In this document: piece after piece, positions 1 through 5,955 of the stretch | Layout: each line of letters starts with the position of its first letter | How positions within the stretch are numbered: the first letter of the stretch is position 1 | Assembly (NCBI GenBank): GCA_028711205.1 | Contig: JAQTSP010000098.1 | Location: 1-8,795 of the forward strand | Length of the DNA stretch: 8,795 nt | Direction of reading: 5' to 3' | From: Eubacteriales bacterium | GTDB taxonomy: Bacteria; Bacillota; Clostridia; Christensenellales; SZUA-584 | Made by a program: the position numbers and the translations under genes | Notes under the pieces: generated by a model | Databases searched by the model: none | Told to the model about the DNA's origin: nothing | Seen by the model: only the letters and a program-made list of their open reading frames with translations

Positions 1-1
1 C

Positions 2-274
2 AAAAAAGACGCGTATTTTGTATTCACCTATGCGCAGAAGGCAAAGGAAGTGCTGCAGGCCGACCGCATTCTCGAGATAAAATATGACAGCGCGGACGAG
101 ATTGCGGCAGATTATTTAAAACAGCCCGCCGCCCAAAAGACGATCGCGCAGAAGCTGGAAAAGCTGGCGGGAAAACCGCTTTCGATCAGCATCGTGATCG
201 ATAAAAAAACGGCGGAGGCTCCGGTTGATACGGAAATATTAAAAATGTTCGGAACGGATATAGAAGAAATCTAG
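2..274 (+). CDS. dnaX: DNA polymerase III subunit gamma/tau, C-terminal end (partial)
   Basis: This is the 3' end of a reading frame that enters from the left edge; 90 residues and a TAG stop are visible. DnaX (tau/gamma) is the clamp-loader ATPase that loads the beta sliding clamp and tethers the replicative polymerase. The N-terminal AAA+ module is outside the window, so no catalytic motif can be checked. What remains looks like the C-terminal alpha/beta tail of Firmicute DnaX: a strand (AYFVFTYAQ), a helix, a second strand (RILEIKYDS), a long helix with many Lys/Gln, then SISIVID and the ending EILKMFGTDIEEI, close to the 'FG..IEI' tails of this family. The identification rests mainly on position, directly upstream of ybaB and recR, the conserved dnaX-ybaB-recR order. 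The stop codon overlaps the AGGAGG of ybaB. A GTG at 50 is internal and not the start. Confidence 0.85.
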   Translation, partial: KKDAYFVFTYAQKAKEVLQADRILEIKYDSADEIAADYLKQPAAQKTIAQKLEKLAGKPLSISIVIDKKTAEAPVDTEILKMFGTDIEEI

Positions 275-286
275 GAGGAGTGTGTT

Positions 287-631
287 ATGGCAAAAAGAAA
301 ATCTGTGGGCGGCGGCGGTATGAATAATATGAGCTCCATGATCGCGAAGGCGCAAAAGATGCAGGAGGATATGCAGGCGGCACAGGCGGAGGTCGAGCAG
401 GCCGAAGTCGAGGCAACTGCCGGCGGCGGCGTTGTGACGGTCAGGGCCAACGGCGCGAAAAAAATCATAAGCGTCAGGATCTCTCCCGAGGCCGTTGATC
501 CCGACGACGTCGAGATGCTCGAAGACCTGGTCACGGCGGCCGTCAACGAAGCGCTTGCGAAAGCGGAAGACATGATGCAGCAGAAAATGAGCGGCATCAC
601 CGGTGGAATGAATCTCGGAGGCATGTTCTAA
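287..631 (+). CDS. ybaB: YbaB/EbfC family nucleoid-associated DNA-binding protein
   Basis: A 114-residue protein of the YbaB/EbfC family: small dimeric proteins that bind DNA and are linked to nucleoid organisation and recombination, almost always encoded between dnaX and recR. The sequence shows the family pattern. A Gly-rich, Met-rich N-terminus (residues 8-20) leads into a long amphipathic helix (about 16-44, with KAQKMQEDMQ and Ala/Glu repeats). Then come the conserved GGGVVTVRANGAKKIISVRISPEAVDP-type beta segment (47-72) and the C-terminal helix (DVEMLEDLVTAAVNEALAKAEDMMQQKM, 74-101), ending in a Gly/Met-rich tail. The length is typical (about 100-115). The ATG start follows AGGAGG (273-278) by 8 nt; that site overlaps the dnaX stop, so the genes are probably translationally coupled. 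recR begins 2 nt after the stop. The antisense open frame over the same stretch is a shadow. Confidence 0.93.
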   Translation: MAKRKSVGGGGMNNMSSMIAKAQKMQEDMQAAQAEVEQAEVEATAGGGVVTVRANGAKKIISVRISPEAVDPDDVEMLEDLVTAAVNEALAKAEDMMQQKMSGITGGMNLGGMF

Positions 632-633
632 CT

Positions 634-1239
634 TTGAGCCAGATCATAGAGCCGGTCATGCGGCTGATCAACCAATTTTCCAAACTGCCCGGCATCGGAT
701 ACAAAACCGCACAGCGGCTTGCCTTTTTTGTCATCAACCTCAGCGACGAAGAAGTCGAGGCGTTTGCGAAAGACCTGTTTTACGCCAAGAAGAAAGCGGT
801 CTACTGCCCCGTTTGCGGCAATCTGATGCAAAAAGGCGACAGCGCCTGCGCGGTCTGCTGTGATAGCACCCGCGACGCCGCATGCGTCTGTGTCGTGTCG
901 GATATTAAAGACGTGCTCGCAATCGAAAAGACACGCGAATACAAGGGCATATACCATGTGCTTCACGGCGTCATATCGCCGATGGACGGCATCGGCCCGG
1001 ACGACATCAACATCACGGGGCTGATCGACCGTATCGCGCAAGGCGGTATCAGTGAGATCATACTCGCGACCAATCCCGACGTTCAGGGCACGGCGACCGC
1101 CGCGTATATCGCAAAAACCATCCGTCCGCTTGGCGTCAGGGTTACACGCATCGCGCACGGCGTACCGATCGGCGGAGACCTTGAGTATACCGACGAGGTG
1201 ACGCTGATGCGCGCCATCGAAGGCCGGACGGAATACTGA
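634..1239 (+). CDS. recR: Recombination mediator protein RecR
   Basis: RecR (201 residues; family about 200) forms a ring-shaped clamp that, with RecO and RecF, loads RecA onto SSB-coated single-stranded gaps. Domains in order: helix-hairpin-helix DNA-binding segment (FSKLPGIGYKTAQRLAF, 15-31); a Cys4 zinc finger with C58-x2-C61 and C72-x2-C75, followed by the usual DSTRD; a Toprim domain (about 83-175, starting CVCVVSDIKDVLAIE and including HVLHGVISPMDGIGPDDINI and ATNPDVQGTATAAYI); and the C-terminal GVPIGGDLEYTDEVTLMRAIEGR Walker-B-like segment (177-199). Additional cysteines at 76, 84 and 86 flank the finger. The chosen start is TTG at 634, because the N-terminus then aligns with the usual family start (x-IEP...LI..FSKLPGIG) and no in-frame ATG precedes it. 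Its ribosome site is probably GGAGG at 617-621, inside the end of ybaB, with a rather long 12-nt spacer, so coupling to ybaB translation is likely. Confidence 0.96.
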   Translation: MSQIIEPVMRLINQFSKLPGIGYKTAQRLAFFVINLSDEEVEAFAKDLFYAKKKAVYCPVCGNLMQKGDSACAVCCDSTRDAACVCVVSDIKDVLAIEKTREYKGIYHVLHGVISPMDGIGPDDINITGLIDRIAQGGISEIILATNPDVQGTATAAYIAKTIRPLGVRVTRIAHGVPIGGDLEYTDEVTLMRAIEGRTEY

Positions 1240-1306
1240 AAAGAACGTATAAACTTCCCTCTTTTTGGCAACAATATACAGCATCTTTGGAAAGGGAGGT
1301 TGTTGT

Positions 1307-1507
1307 ATGGCCGGAGAATCAAACGCTTACGCGACCGAGGTAAGACAGGCGTATGCCGACTGGCAGGCGGCTGAAAACTATTTCGACAATGTCGCGGATC
1401 CCGACCTGATCGATTTCGCGATATACGACATCGAAGCCGCAAAAAAGAAATATGCCTATATGCTGAAAAAAGCAAAAGAGCAGCATACAAAAAACCGGGC
1501 AGGATAA
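1307..1507 (+). CDS. yaaL: YaaL-like DUF2508 family protein
   Basis: A 66-residue acidic, helical protein of unknown function. The core (about residues 8-58: VRQAYADWQAAENYFDNVADPDLIDFAIYDIEAAKKKYAYMLKKAKEQ) matches the pattern of Bacillus YaaL (DUF2508), as I remember it: a Trp-containing helix, an acidic turn, then 'E...A..KY.Y.L..AK..'. It also sits exactly where yaaL belongs, just after recR. No signal peptide, membrane segment or catalytic motif is visible; it is probably a cytoplasmic two-helix protein. I chose ATG 1307, preceded by GGGAGG (1294-1299) with a 7-nt spacer. The longer frame from TTG 1265 would add 14 residues that do not resemble the family and has no ribosome site. It lies 67 bp after recR with no clear promoter between, so it is probably the last gene of the dnaX operon. 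The terminator hairpin starts within its last codons. Confidence 0.8.
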   Translation: MAGESNAYATEVRQAYADWQAAENYFDNVADPDLIDFAIYDIEAAKKKYAYMLKKAKEQHTKNRAG

Positions 1508-1523
1508 CCCCGTCCGGTTTTTT
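1491..1523. terminator. Bidirectional intrinsic terminator between yaaL and folT
   Basis: An inverted repeat AAAACCGG (from 1491) with CCGGTTTT (from 1514) encloses a short spacer (gcaggataaccccgt), and the plus strand continues into a run of T to 1523. Read on the minus strand, the same hairpin is also followed by TTTTTTGTA, so it can end both the plus-strand dnaX-yaaL transcript and the minus-strand folT transcript, whose stop codon lies 4 nt away. It overlaps the last five codons and stop of yaaL. Confidence 0.85.
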
Positions 1524-1526
1524 GTA

Positions 1527-2075
1527 TTATTCCGAAGCGGCCTTTTTATTGTGTCTTATAACCACTGGTCTTAATCTATCAACCAAAATCATTATAAGCA
1601 TAGTTAAAAGCGGTATCTTGATAAGTATACCAATCCCTCTGCCTGGAAGAAGTACAATCAACGGGATACTGTAAAACACATGCACAAGCAACGTCGTAAG
1701 TATAGCAGAGCATATCAGCTCGGCTAATACGACCATCAATATTGTTTTCCACAAACTCGTTTTTTGTGATTTTAAATAGAATAGTCCGGCAATAACACCA
1801 GTAAGAGCCATCACAACTGAAAATGCCGGATTATATGCGCCAACCGGCATCATAAAAAAACTGGCTGCTTCGGCAATGAATCCAACAAGCCCACCGGTAA
1901 GCGGGCCATAGTATATACCCGCCATCATCACCGGTAGCGCTATCAAGGACAAATCGGATATTTTCATGCCCATGAAGAATAAGTCTACCGACACATACGC
2001 CTTAAACACTGCACCAATTGCCGCAAGCAAGGCCAATACGATAAGTGTCCTTAAATCAAATTGTTTTTTTTGCAA
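1527..2075 (-). CDS. folT: Folate ECF transporter S component FolT
   Basis: A 182-residue hydrophobic protein with about six membrane helices: the substrate-binding S component of an energy-coupling-factor (ECF) importer for folates. It needs the shared EcfA/EcfA'/EcfT module, which is not in this window. Visible features: helix 1 (TLIVLALLAAIGAVFKAYV, 10-28), then MGMKISDLSLIALPVMMAGIYYGPLTGGLVGFIAEAASFFMMPVGAYNPAFSVVMALTGVIAGLFY (35-100). The latter carries the S-component 'G...GP..GG.VGFI.E' pattern and the PxGAYxPxFxxxxxLTGxIxGL segment seen in FolT proteins. A positively charged tail ends it. The start is TTG at 2075: AAGGAGGT at 2083-2090 is 7 nt upstream and no better ATG lies nearby. 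The substrate assignment is strongly supported by the THF riboswitch just upstream and by folC as the neighbour. Base composition appears lower in G+C than the adjoining recR. Confidence 0.93.
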   Translation of the reverse strand: MQKKQFDLRTLIVLALLAAIGAVFKAYVSVDLFFMGMKISDLSLIALPVMMAGIYYGPLTGGLVGFIAEAASFFMMPVGAYNPAFSVVMALTGVIAGLFYLKSQKTSLWKTILMVVLAELICSAILTTLLVHVFYSIPLIVLLPGRGIGILIKIPLLTMLIMILVDRLRPVVIRHNKKAASE

Positions 2076-2082
2076 AATAAAA

Positions 2083-2131
2083 ACCTCCTTTTTTTAAAGA
2101 TTTACAGCACTGCTGCTAAATCAAAGGAGGT
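2083..2131 (-). promoter_or_regulatory. Expression-platform hairpin sequestering the folT ribosome binding site
   Basis: On the minus strand ACCTCCTTT (2131-2123) is perfectly complementary to AAAGGAGGT (2091-2083), which contains the folT Shine-Dalgarno sequence. Between them a second hairpin stacks: GATTTA/TAAATC (2122-2117 with 2104-2099) and CAGC/GCTG (2115-2112 with 2108-2105), with a single bulged G and a 3-nt loop. The structure would hide the ribosome site, so translation control by the upstream THF aptamer is the natural reading. The 3' side is followed by TTTTTATTTT, so the same fold could also act as a transcription terminator. I did not find an obvious alternative partner for the anti-Shine-Dalgarno strand. 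Confidence 0.8.
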
Positions 2132-2160
2132 AACAAAAAATACATCCCCAGTTTTTGCAC

Positions 2161-2254
2161 CACAGCGGACGCAATATCGCATCGCAGACAACAGTCTTTC
2201 GTTTAAAGGCTACTTCCCATCCTCTAACACTTCACGCGCAATATCTACTCTGTG
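2161..2254 (-). ncRNA. THF (tetrahydrofolate) riboswitch aptamer upstream of folT
   Basis: The minus-strand RNA carries the conserved THF-I riboswitch blocks in the right order: AGAGUAGAU directly after P1, then GCGUgAAGUGU, a GGGAaGU loop, AAACGAA, and an AUAUUGCGUCCGCU 3' segment. Helices can be drawn. P1 is CACAG/CUGUG (2254-2250 with 2165-2161). P2 is AUAUUGC/GCGAUAU (2244-2238 with 2180-2174, one G·U). P3 is GU(g)UUAGAGG/CCUUUAAAC (2230-2221 with 2209-2201). A short AGAC/GUCU hairpin (around 2186-2197) forms P4. The GGAUGGG in the P3 loop can pair with GCGUCC after P2, the expected pseudoknot. This class binds reduced folates and usually turns off folate transport genes when THF is plentiful. 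It lies 30 nt before the hairpin that masks the folT ribosome site. Confidence 0.93.
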
Positions 2255-2267
2255 CATCTTAGGGCGC

Positions 2268-2296
2268 ATTATATCATGGGGAACCTTTCTTGGCAA
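2268..2296 (-). promoter_or_regulatory. Sigma-A promoter for the THF riboswitch-folT transcript
   Basis: TTGCCA (2296-2291), a 17-bp spacer and a consensus TATAAT (2273-2268) lie on the minus strand. The -10 box abuts the folC TGA stop (2276-2274), so the -35 and spacer are inside the last codons of folC. The predicted RNA start (about 2260-2261) falls 6-7 nt before helix P1 of the riboswitch (2254), which is the spacing expected of a dedicated riboswitch promoter. folT can therefore be transcribed without folC. Confidence 0.85.
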
Positions 2297-3581
2297 GTGT
2301 TTTTGCCGTATAAAAAGCCTTTCGCATACTGCTCCCCAGATACAAAGAACCGCATATCACGACGGCCCCATCTCTGCCGCAGGACGCAACAGCATCGGCA
2401 AGCGTCTCTGTTGCGTCGTCATGGCAGGTGACATTGCCGCTGTACTTTTTCGCGATATTCGCAACACATGTTTTATCCAATGCGCGCGGGTTGTCAGGCC
2501 TGACAGCGATAAATTTATCGCCGAGGCCGGCCATGATCGCGATCGACTGTTCATATTGCTTGTCGCTGAGCATCCCCATCACCACAACGATATATTTATC
2601 AATAATATTGTTGTTTATAGACTCCGCAAGCGCTTTTATGCCCTGCAGATTGTGTGCGCCGTCAAGCAAAATGAGCGGGTATCGGCATAGTACTTCCTGT
2701 CGCGCGGGCAAATAGGCGGCACGCAGACCGCATTTTACTTCATCGTCGGATATCAAAAAACCTTTATATTTTCGCAGGGTGTCCGCCGTTTCGATTGCCG
2801 TCACGGCGTTAATCGCCTGATGCCTTCCGCCCAGCCCGACATGCGCCTCTAACCCGCGGTACACAAAATGCGTTCCATCAAGATCCGAACAAATTATCTT
2901 CAATCGGCCTGGCTCCGGCATGACTATAACATTCTCTTTTTCACTCACAGCTTTTTCTATGACATCAACAGCTGCCTTATCCTGATCAGGATAGCATACT
3001 GTGATGCCGCCCGGCTTGATGATACCACATTTTTCCTCTGTGATCATCTTGATCGTATCGCCAAGAAACGCCGTATGATCGAAGGATATGGCCATCAATA
3101 CGCTGACCAGCGGCGTTTTGATGACGTTGGTGGCATCCAGCCTGCCGCCCATGCCCGTTTCCAGCACGACGGCATCGCATCCGCTCTGATGAAACCAGAA
3201 GAACGCGCAGGCTGTCAGTATCTCAAACTCTGTGGCGTACATGCCTTCTTTCGCCATTCTTTCAGCTTGTCTGTGTACCGCCGATACGGTACGGGCAAAA
3301 GCAGTTTTGGATATCTTCCGTCCGTTTATAAAAAAGGCGTCCCGATAATCTTCAAGATACGGCGATAAATAAAGCCCTGTCTTATATCCCGCAGCTTGCA
3401 GTATGGCCGCTGTCATCATACAAACGCTCCCTTTTCCGTTTGTACCCGCGACATGGACAAACTTCAAGCTGTCCTGCAGGCCGCCGAGAAGCGCGCACAA
3501 GCGCCTGATATTGCCAAGGCCCGGCCTCGAGCCAAGCTTAGACGCGGTCTCCAATATATCACAGGCTTTTGCGTAATTCAT
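2274..3581 (-). CDS. folC: Bifunctional dihydrofolate synthase / folylpolyglutamate synthase
   Basis: A 435-residue Mur-ligase-fold ATPase. It adds L-glutamate to dihydropteroate (making dihydrofolate) and/or extends the polyglutamate tail of folates, trapping them in the cytoplasm. Motifs in order: P-loop HVAGTNGKGS (43-52); YLSPYLEDYRDAFFINGRKIS (71-91), the FolC 'SPHL..fRERI.inG..I' segment; ETGMGGRLDATN (141-152); SFDHTAFLGDTI then EEKCGIIKPG (166-191); GRHQAINAVTAIE (252-264); LDGAHNLQG (306-314) at the C-domain, and CGSLYL (410-415). The length is typical (about 420-440). ATG 3581 has GAGGA (3590-3586) 4 nt upstream, a usable but close ribosome site. It is separated from the upstream PRC-barrel gene by 334 bp, so it probably has its own promoter. 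Downstream, folT has a separate riboswitch-controlled promoter overlapping the folC end. The sequence does not show whether dihydrofolate synthase activity is retained. Confidence 0.96.
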   Translation of the reverse strand: MNYAKACDILETASKLGSRPGLGNIRRLCALLGGLQDSLKFVHVAGTNGKGSVCMMTAAILQAAGYKTGLYLSPYLEDYRDAFFINGRKISKTAFARTVSAVHRQAERMAKEGMYATEFEILTACAFFWFHQSGCDAVVLETGMGGRLDATNVIKTPLVSVLMAISFDHTAFLGDTIKMITEEKCGIIKPGGITVCYPDQDKAAVDVIEKAVSEKENVIVMPEPGRLKIICSDLDGTHFVYRGLEAHVGLGGRHQAINAVTAIETADTLRKYKGFLISDDEVKCGLRAAYLPARQEVLCRYPLILLDGAHNLQGIKALAESINNNIIDKYIVVVMGMLSDKQYEQSIAIMAGLGDKFIAVRPDNPRALDKTCVANIAKKYSGNVTCHDDATETLADAVASCGRDGAVVICGSLYLGSSMRKAFYTAKTLAKKGSP

Positions 3582-3750
3582 CGTATCCTCTTATCACATG
3601 CGCGGTATACACAACAACGGCGACAGGACCGCTAAATGCAAGCCGCCGCCATACACTTTGTGTTAAGCCAGCAGCCTTTCGTCCTTGTGCAATATCCCAT
3701 CCCAAAGCACTTAATACACAAAATCTATTCTACACTTATCAAAACGGTTT

Positions 3751-3779
3751 ATTATGCCAGCAGGCTGATACAAACGCAA
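3751..3779 (-). promoter_or_regulatory. Weak candidate promoter for folC
   Basis: On the minus strand TTGCGT (3779-3774) is followed after 17 bp by CATAAT (3756-3751). The -10 is 5/6 to consensus but the -35 only 3/6. A rival is TTGATA about 35 bp further downstream, with TGTATT after 18 bp. Either would give a leader of roughly 130-165 nt. Some promoter is expected here because a possible terminator and a 334-bp gap separate folC from the operon upstream. Confidence 0.3.
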
Positions 3780-3809
3780 CGGTTTAATGAAAAAAGCCCA
3801 AGGAAAACC

Positions 3810-3851
3810 AAAAAAAGGTATCAATTAACTAAACATGCAACACCTTTTTTT
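3810..3851. terminator. AT-rich possible terminator after the VanW/PRC operon
   Basis: AAAAAAAGGT (3810-3819) and ACCTTTTTTT (3842-3851) form a perfect 10-bp inverted repeat with a 22-nt loop. On the minus strand it lies about 65 nt after the PRC-barrel stop, and its 3' arm is itself the T run, as in A-T-type intrinsic terminators. The long loop and only three G·C pairs make it weak. The fold is symmetrical, so direction is not decided by the sequence. Confidence 0.45.
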
Positions 3852-3915
3852 ATTACTGTTATATTTATTAACGGCCGCCGGCATACGGAACATCCCTGCC
3901 CGTAAACAACAAAAA

Positions 3916-4545
3916 CTATTCTAATCCGAGAGTCAAGTCGATCATGACATCGGCTTCGTCTGCAACGCGTATGATATCGTCTGTTACCACGGTCCCTTTT
4001 TCTATAATGACATCGCCGTCTGCATTTTTGATATCAGTATTGACAGTACGTCCCAGCATAAATTCTTTTTGTTCTTTCTCCAAAGAAGAGGCCGCCGCTC
4101 CGGAGCTGGTATCTTCACTAACATCGACAAACATGAGATTGTTCGACAACGATAATATGGTGCCCCCGGCGATCTCCTGCCCCGTATTAATCTGCAGCAG
4201 CTTTATATCCCCTGTTTTTTCTTCAAATTCAAAATCCTCGATGCTTCCCAGGATATCACCCGATGAGGCAATACACTTGATAGCCAGCAGCGTCATACCC
4301 GCATCCGCAAAATCGATATTCTTTGCGTTCTCTATGCTTTGAGTGATAACGTAATCTTTGCCGATTCCCATGATATCGCAAATATTCAATTCGCGGAAAT
4401 CATATTCGTTTTTTGCCGAAAGCAGAATGAGGGACTTGATTTTTTTTGTCTTCGGATCGACAACAATGCCCTTTACAACACCACACTCTACACCTTCTTT
4501 GACACCGATCAACGGCAGCCCAATAACCAGAGACGATTTTTTCAC
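3916..4545 (-). CDS. PRC-barrel domain protein, tandem barrels
   Basis: A 209-residue soluble protein with no signal peptide or membrane segment. The first PRC-barrel spans about residues 5-72 (SLVIGLPLIGV...CGVVKGIVVDPKTKKIKSLILL...YDFRELNICDIMGIGKDYVIT), with the usual 'G.v.glv.D..t.ki..l.v' strands. The second, about 85-142 (LLAIKCIASSGDILGSIEDFEFEEKTGDIKLLQINTG...ILSLSNNLMFVDV), has the same layout. A linker rich in Ser/Ala/Glu follows, then a small C-terminal beta-type module (EFMLGRTVNTDIKNADGDVIIEKGTVVTDDIIRVADEADVMIDLTLG, 161-207). PRC-barrels are adaptor folds, known in photosynthetic reaction-centre H subunits and RimM; many Firmicute members are uncharacterised. The start is GTG 4545, with AGGAGG at 4555-4560 and a 9-nt spacer; this site overlaps the end of the VanW gene, so it is cotranslated as the last gene of the operon. 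Substrate or partner unknown. Confidence 0.87.
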   Translation of the reverse strand: MKKSSLVIGLPLIGVKEGVECGVVKGIVVDPKTKKIKSLILLSAKNEYDFRELNICDIMGIGKDYVITQSIENAKNIDFADAGMTLLAIKCIASSGDILGSIEDFEFEEKTGDIKLLQINTGQEIAGGTILSLSNNLMFVDVSEDTSSGAAASSLEKEQKEFMLGRTVNTDIKNADGDVIIEKGTVVTDDIIRVADEADVMIDLTLGLE

Positions 4546-4560
4546 CTTAAACTTTCCTCC

Positions 4561-5955
4561 TTATTTATCTTTTATATTGCTACCCACTAATACCAGTTTG
4601 TTTATGGCGGAATAGGTATCCGATGATATCAATTCTTTGCTTATGACCTCTCCATATTTTTTATAGATGCGGTATACGTCAACAACGTATCCGTCTCTTG
4701 CTTCTCGAACCGTTTCCCTGACCCCTTCCGGCAACTCGCTCGTATTTCGAAACTCTGTCTGACCGGGAGAGATGACTTTTAAAATATCGTTTTCGATCTC
4801 GACCGCTACGCCGTCCTCTAACGGCTGCCCGTATAACTTAACAGTGACGACCTGATCGATGAATGCTGCGCTGATGTAAATACTGTAATCAGACGTGTTC
4901 TTTAATTTTAAGTCTTTATCATCCCAGTTCAGCGTCGCATCAAGCCCGATCGGAAGGTAACTCGAAGGCCAGGAATGCTTGACCCGCTCGACGATCTCCA
5001 TGTCAGCAAGAAGTGCCGCGTTGTATAACGTTCCCGCAAGCTGACATATACCACCGCCAAGGTCATCCACCACGACACCATTGATAATAGCTGGAGCAAG
5101 CAGAAATCCCTTCTCTTCCGTTCGTTCGCCAACCAGCTCGTTTAATGAAAGCGTCTCTCCCTGCTTGATTTCCAGCCCGTTGACCGCTTCACACATCTTC
5201 TGTACATTGACATTTCTGTTTTCATTATATCCCGCGGTCGTTTCGTATTGCGCGATCAGTACAGTGTTTTCTTCCAATGCATTCAGCGTGACCGCAGGAG
5301 ACACCACTTCGCCCGATACCTGCAATGAGGAATAATCCCCGTCGCACAACATACACGTTATTTCGCCGACAAGCGCGTCTATATTAAACGCGGTCCCGGC
5401 TTCTTCTTCGAGATAGGTAAACGTACAAGTACTCTGATCGAACAGTGCCTTTGCATCGACGGCGTCCTCGGTATACGACGCGGTATAGCTTTCGACCGTC
5501 TCACGCAGCTTCAAAGTGTCGATGACGATCTGCGTTGCAAAATCTTTGCCTCTTGATAGCTCAACGGTCTTGTTATACCGCTCTTCAACGGAATCCGTTT
5601 CGTCTTTGTTATAGCTGTACGCCAAAGGAATAACTTCTTCTTCGTTTAACGTAACACCGAGATCTTCTGCATCGAGTTCGGTCGTAACGCCATCATATTC
5701 CAGTAAAATATGCACACCATCCAAGTACACCTGAGAGTTGACCGCAACGGCCTGCTCTGCCTGCTCGTATGTCATGCCTGAGACATCTACACCGTCTATG
5801 CTGACTCCGGAGGCAAAATTCTGGTCGTTTATGACCTGATAAAGGCCTGCGAACCCGCCAAAAAAGAGCAGTACAAAAATCAGCCCTGCCATCAGTAACA
5901 CGTTGCGAAAAAATGCCCTGTCCAAATACTTGCGCTCGTCCTTTTTAGCCGTCAT
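4561..5955 (-). CDS. Membrane-anchored VanW family protein with G5-like C-terminus
   Basis: A 464-residue protein. It has a short basic cytoplasmic start, one membrane helix (about 16-40, FRNVLLMAGLIFVLLFFGGFAGLYQV) and a large extracytoplasmic part. After a segment with SIDGVDVSGMTYEQAEQAV (52-70) comes a putative peptidoglycan-binding region (about 85-220, including TELDAEDLGVTLNEEEV). The VanW domain (about 236-375) carries the signature DDLGGGICQLAGTLYNAALLADMEIVERVKHSWPSSYLPIGLDATLNW (297-344). A G5-like beta domain closes it (about 383-459: ISPGQTEF...LPEGVRETVREARDGYVVDVYRIY...AINKLVLVGS). This arrangement resembles Bacillus YoaR-type proteins. VanW domains are of unknown biochemical activity; the link with vancomycin clusters is historical and does not show resistance. 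Its ATG overlaps the stop of the upstream TPR gene (ATGA), and the PRC gene follows after 15 nt. Likely role: cell-wall binding or remodelling at the outer membrane face. Confidence 0.92.
   Translation of the reverse strand: MTAKKDERKYLDRAFFRNVLLMAGLIFVLLFFGGFAGLYQVINDQNFASGVSIDGVDVSGMTYEQAEQAVAVNSQVYLDGVHILLEYDGVTTELDAEDLGVTLNEEEVIPLAYSYNKDETDSVEERYNKTVELSRGKDFATQIVIDTLKLRETVESYTASYTEDAVDAKALFDQSTCTFTYLEEEAGTAFNIDALVGEITCMLCDGDYSSLQVSGEVVSPAVTLNALEENTVLIAQYETTAGYNENRNVNVQKMCEAVNGLEIKQGETLSLNELVGERTEEKGFLLAPAIINGVVVDDLGGGICQLAGTLYNAALLADMEIVERVKHSWPSSYLPIGLDATLNWDDKDLKLKNTSDYSIYISAAFIDQVVTVKLYGQPLEDGVAVEIENDILKVISPGQTEFRNTSELPEGVRETVREARDGYVVDVYRIYKKYGEVISKELISSDTYSAINKLVLVGSNIKDK

Larger units (their letters stand above)
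3582..3915. other. Intergenic region between the PRC-barrel gene and folC
   Basis: There are 334 bp without a convincing gene. Short plus-strand open frames run through it but lack ribosome sites and recognisable products. It holds a possible AT-rich terminator for the VanW operon (3810-3851), a weak promoter candidate for folC (3751-3779), and about 170 nt of potential folC leader. I looked in that leader for a T-box, a second THF aptamer or other known riboswitch core and saw none. Confidence 0.7.

Noticed and set aside
628..1284. Minus-strand 218-codon open frame opposite recR
   Set aside because: recR on the plus strand has every family motif. The antisense frame is a by-product of its codon bias and has no ribosome site or recognisable product.
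1265..1306. Longer yaaL start at TTG 1265
   Set aside because: No ribosome site precedes it and the extra 14 residues do not fit the family, whereas ATG 1307 has GGGAGG at 7 nt.
2121..2134. AAAGGAGGT on the plus strand, looking like a ribosome binding site
   Set aside because: It is the complement of the anti-Shine-Dalgarno arm of the folT expression platform; no plus-strand gene follows it.
2061..2690. Plus-strand 209-codon open frame over the folT leader and folC
   Set aside because: It lies antisense to folC and the THF riboswitch, resembles no protein I know and has low-complexity composition. The real genes on the minus strand explain the openness.
3855..3885. GCCGGCGGCCG-rich patch near the end of the PRC gene as a G+C-rich terminator
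   Set aside because: The short overlapping palindromes do not make a hairpin with a following T tract on either strand; the AT-rich inverted repeat at 3810-3851 is the better candidate.
3569..3905. Small plus-strand open frames in the folC upstream gap
   Set aside because: They have no ribosome site, no family resemblance, and run through the putative terminator and the folC start region.
4561..5955. Vancomycin-resistance gene suggested by the VanW domain
   Set aside because: No vanHAX, vanS/R or D-Ala-D-Ala ligase genes are present, and VanW-domain proteins are common in Firmicutes without any link to resistance.
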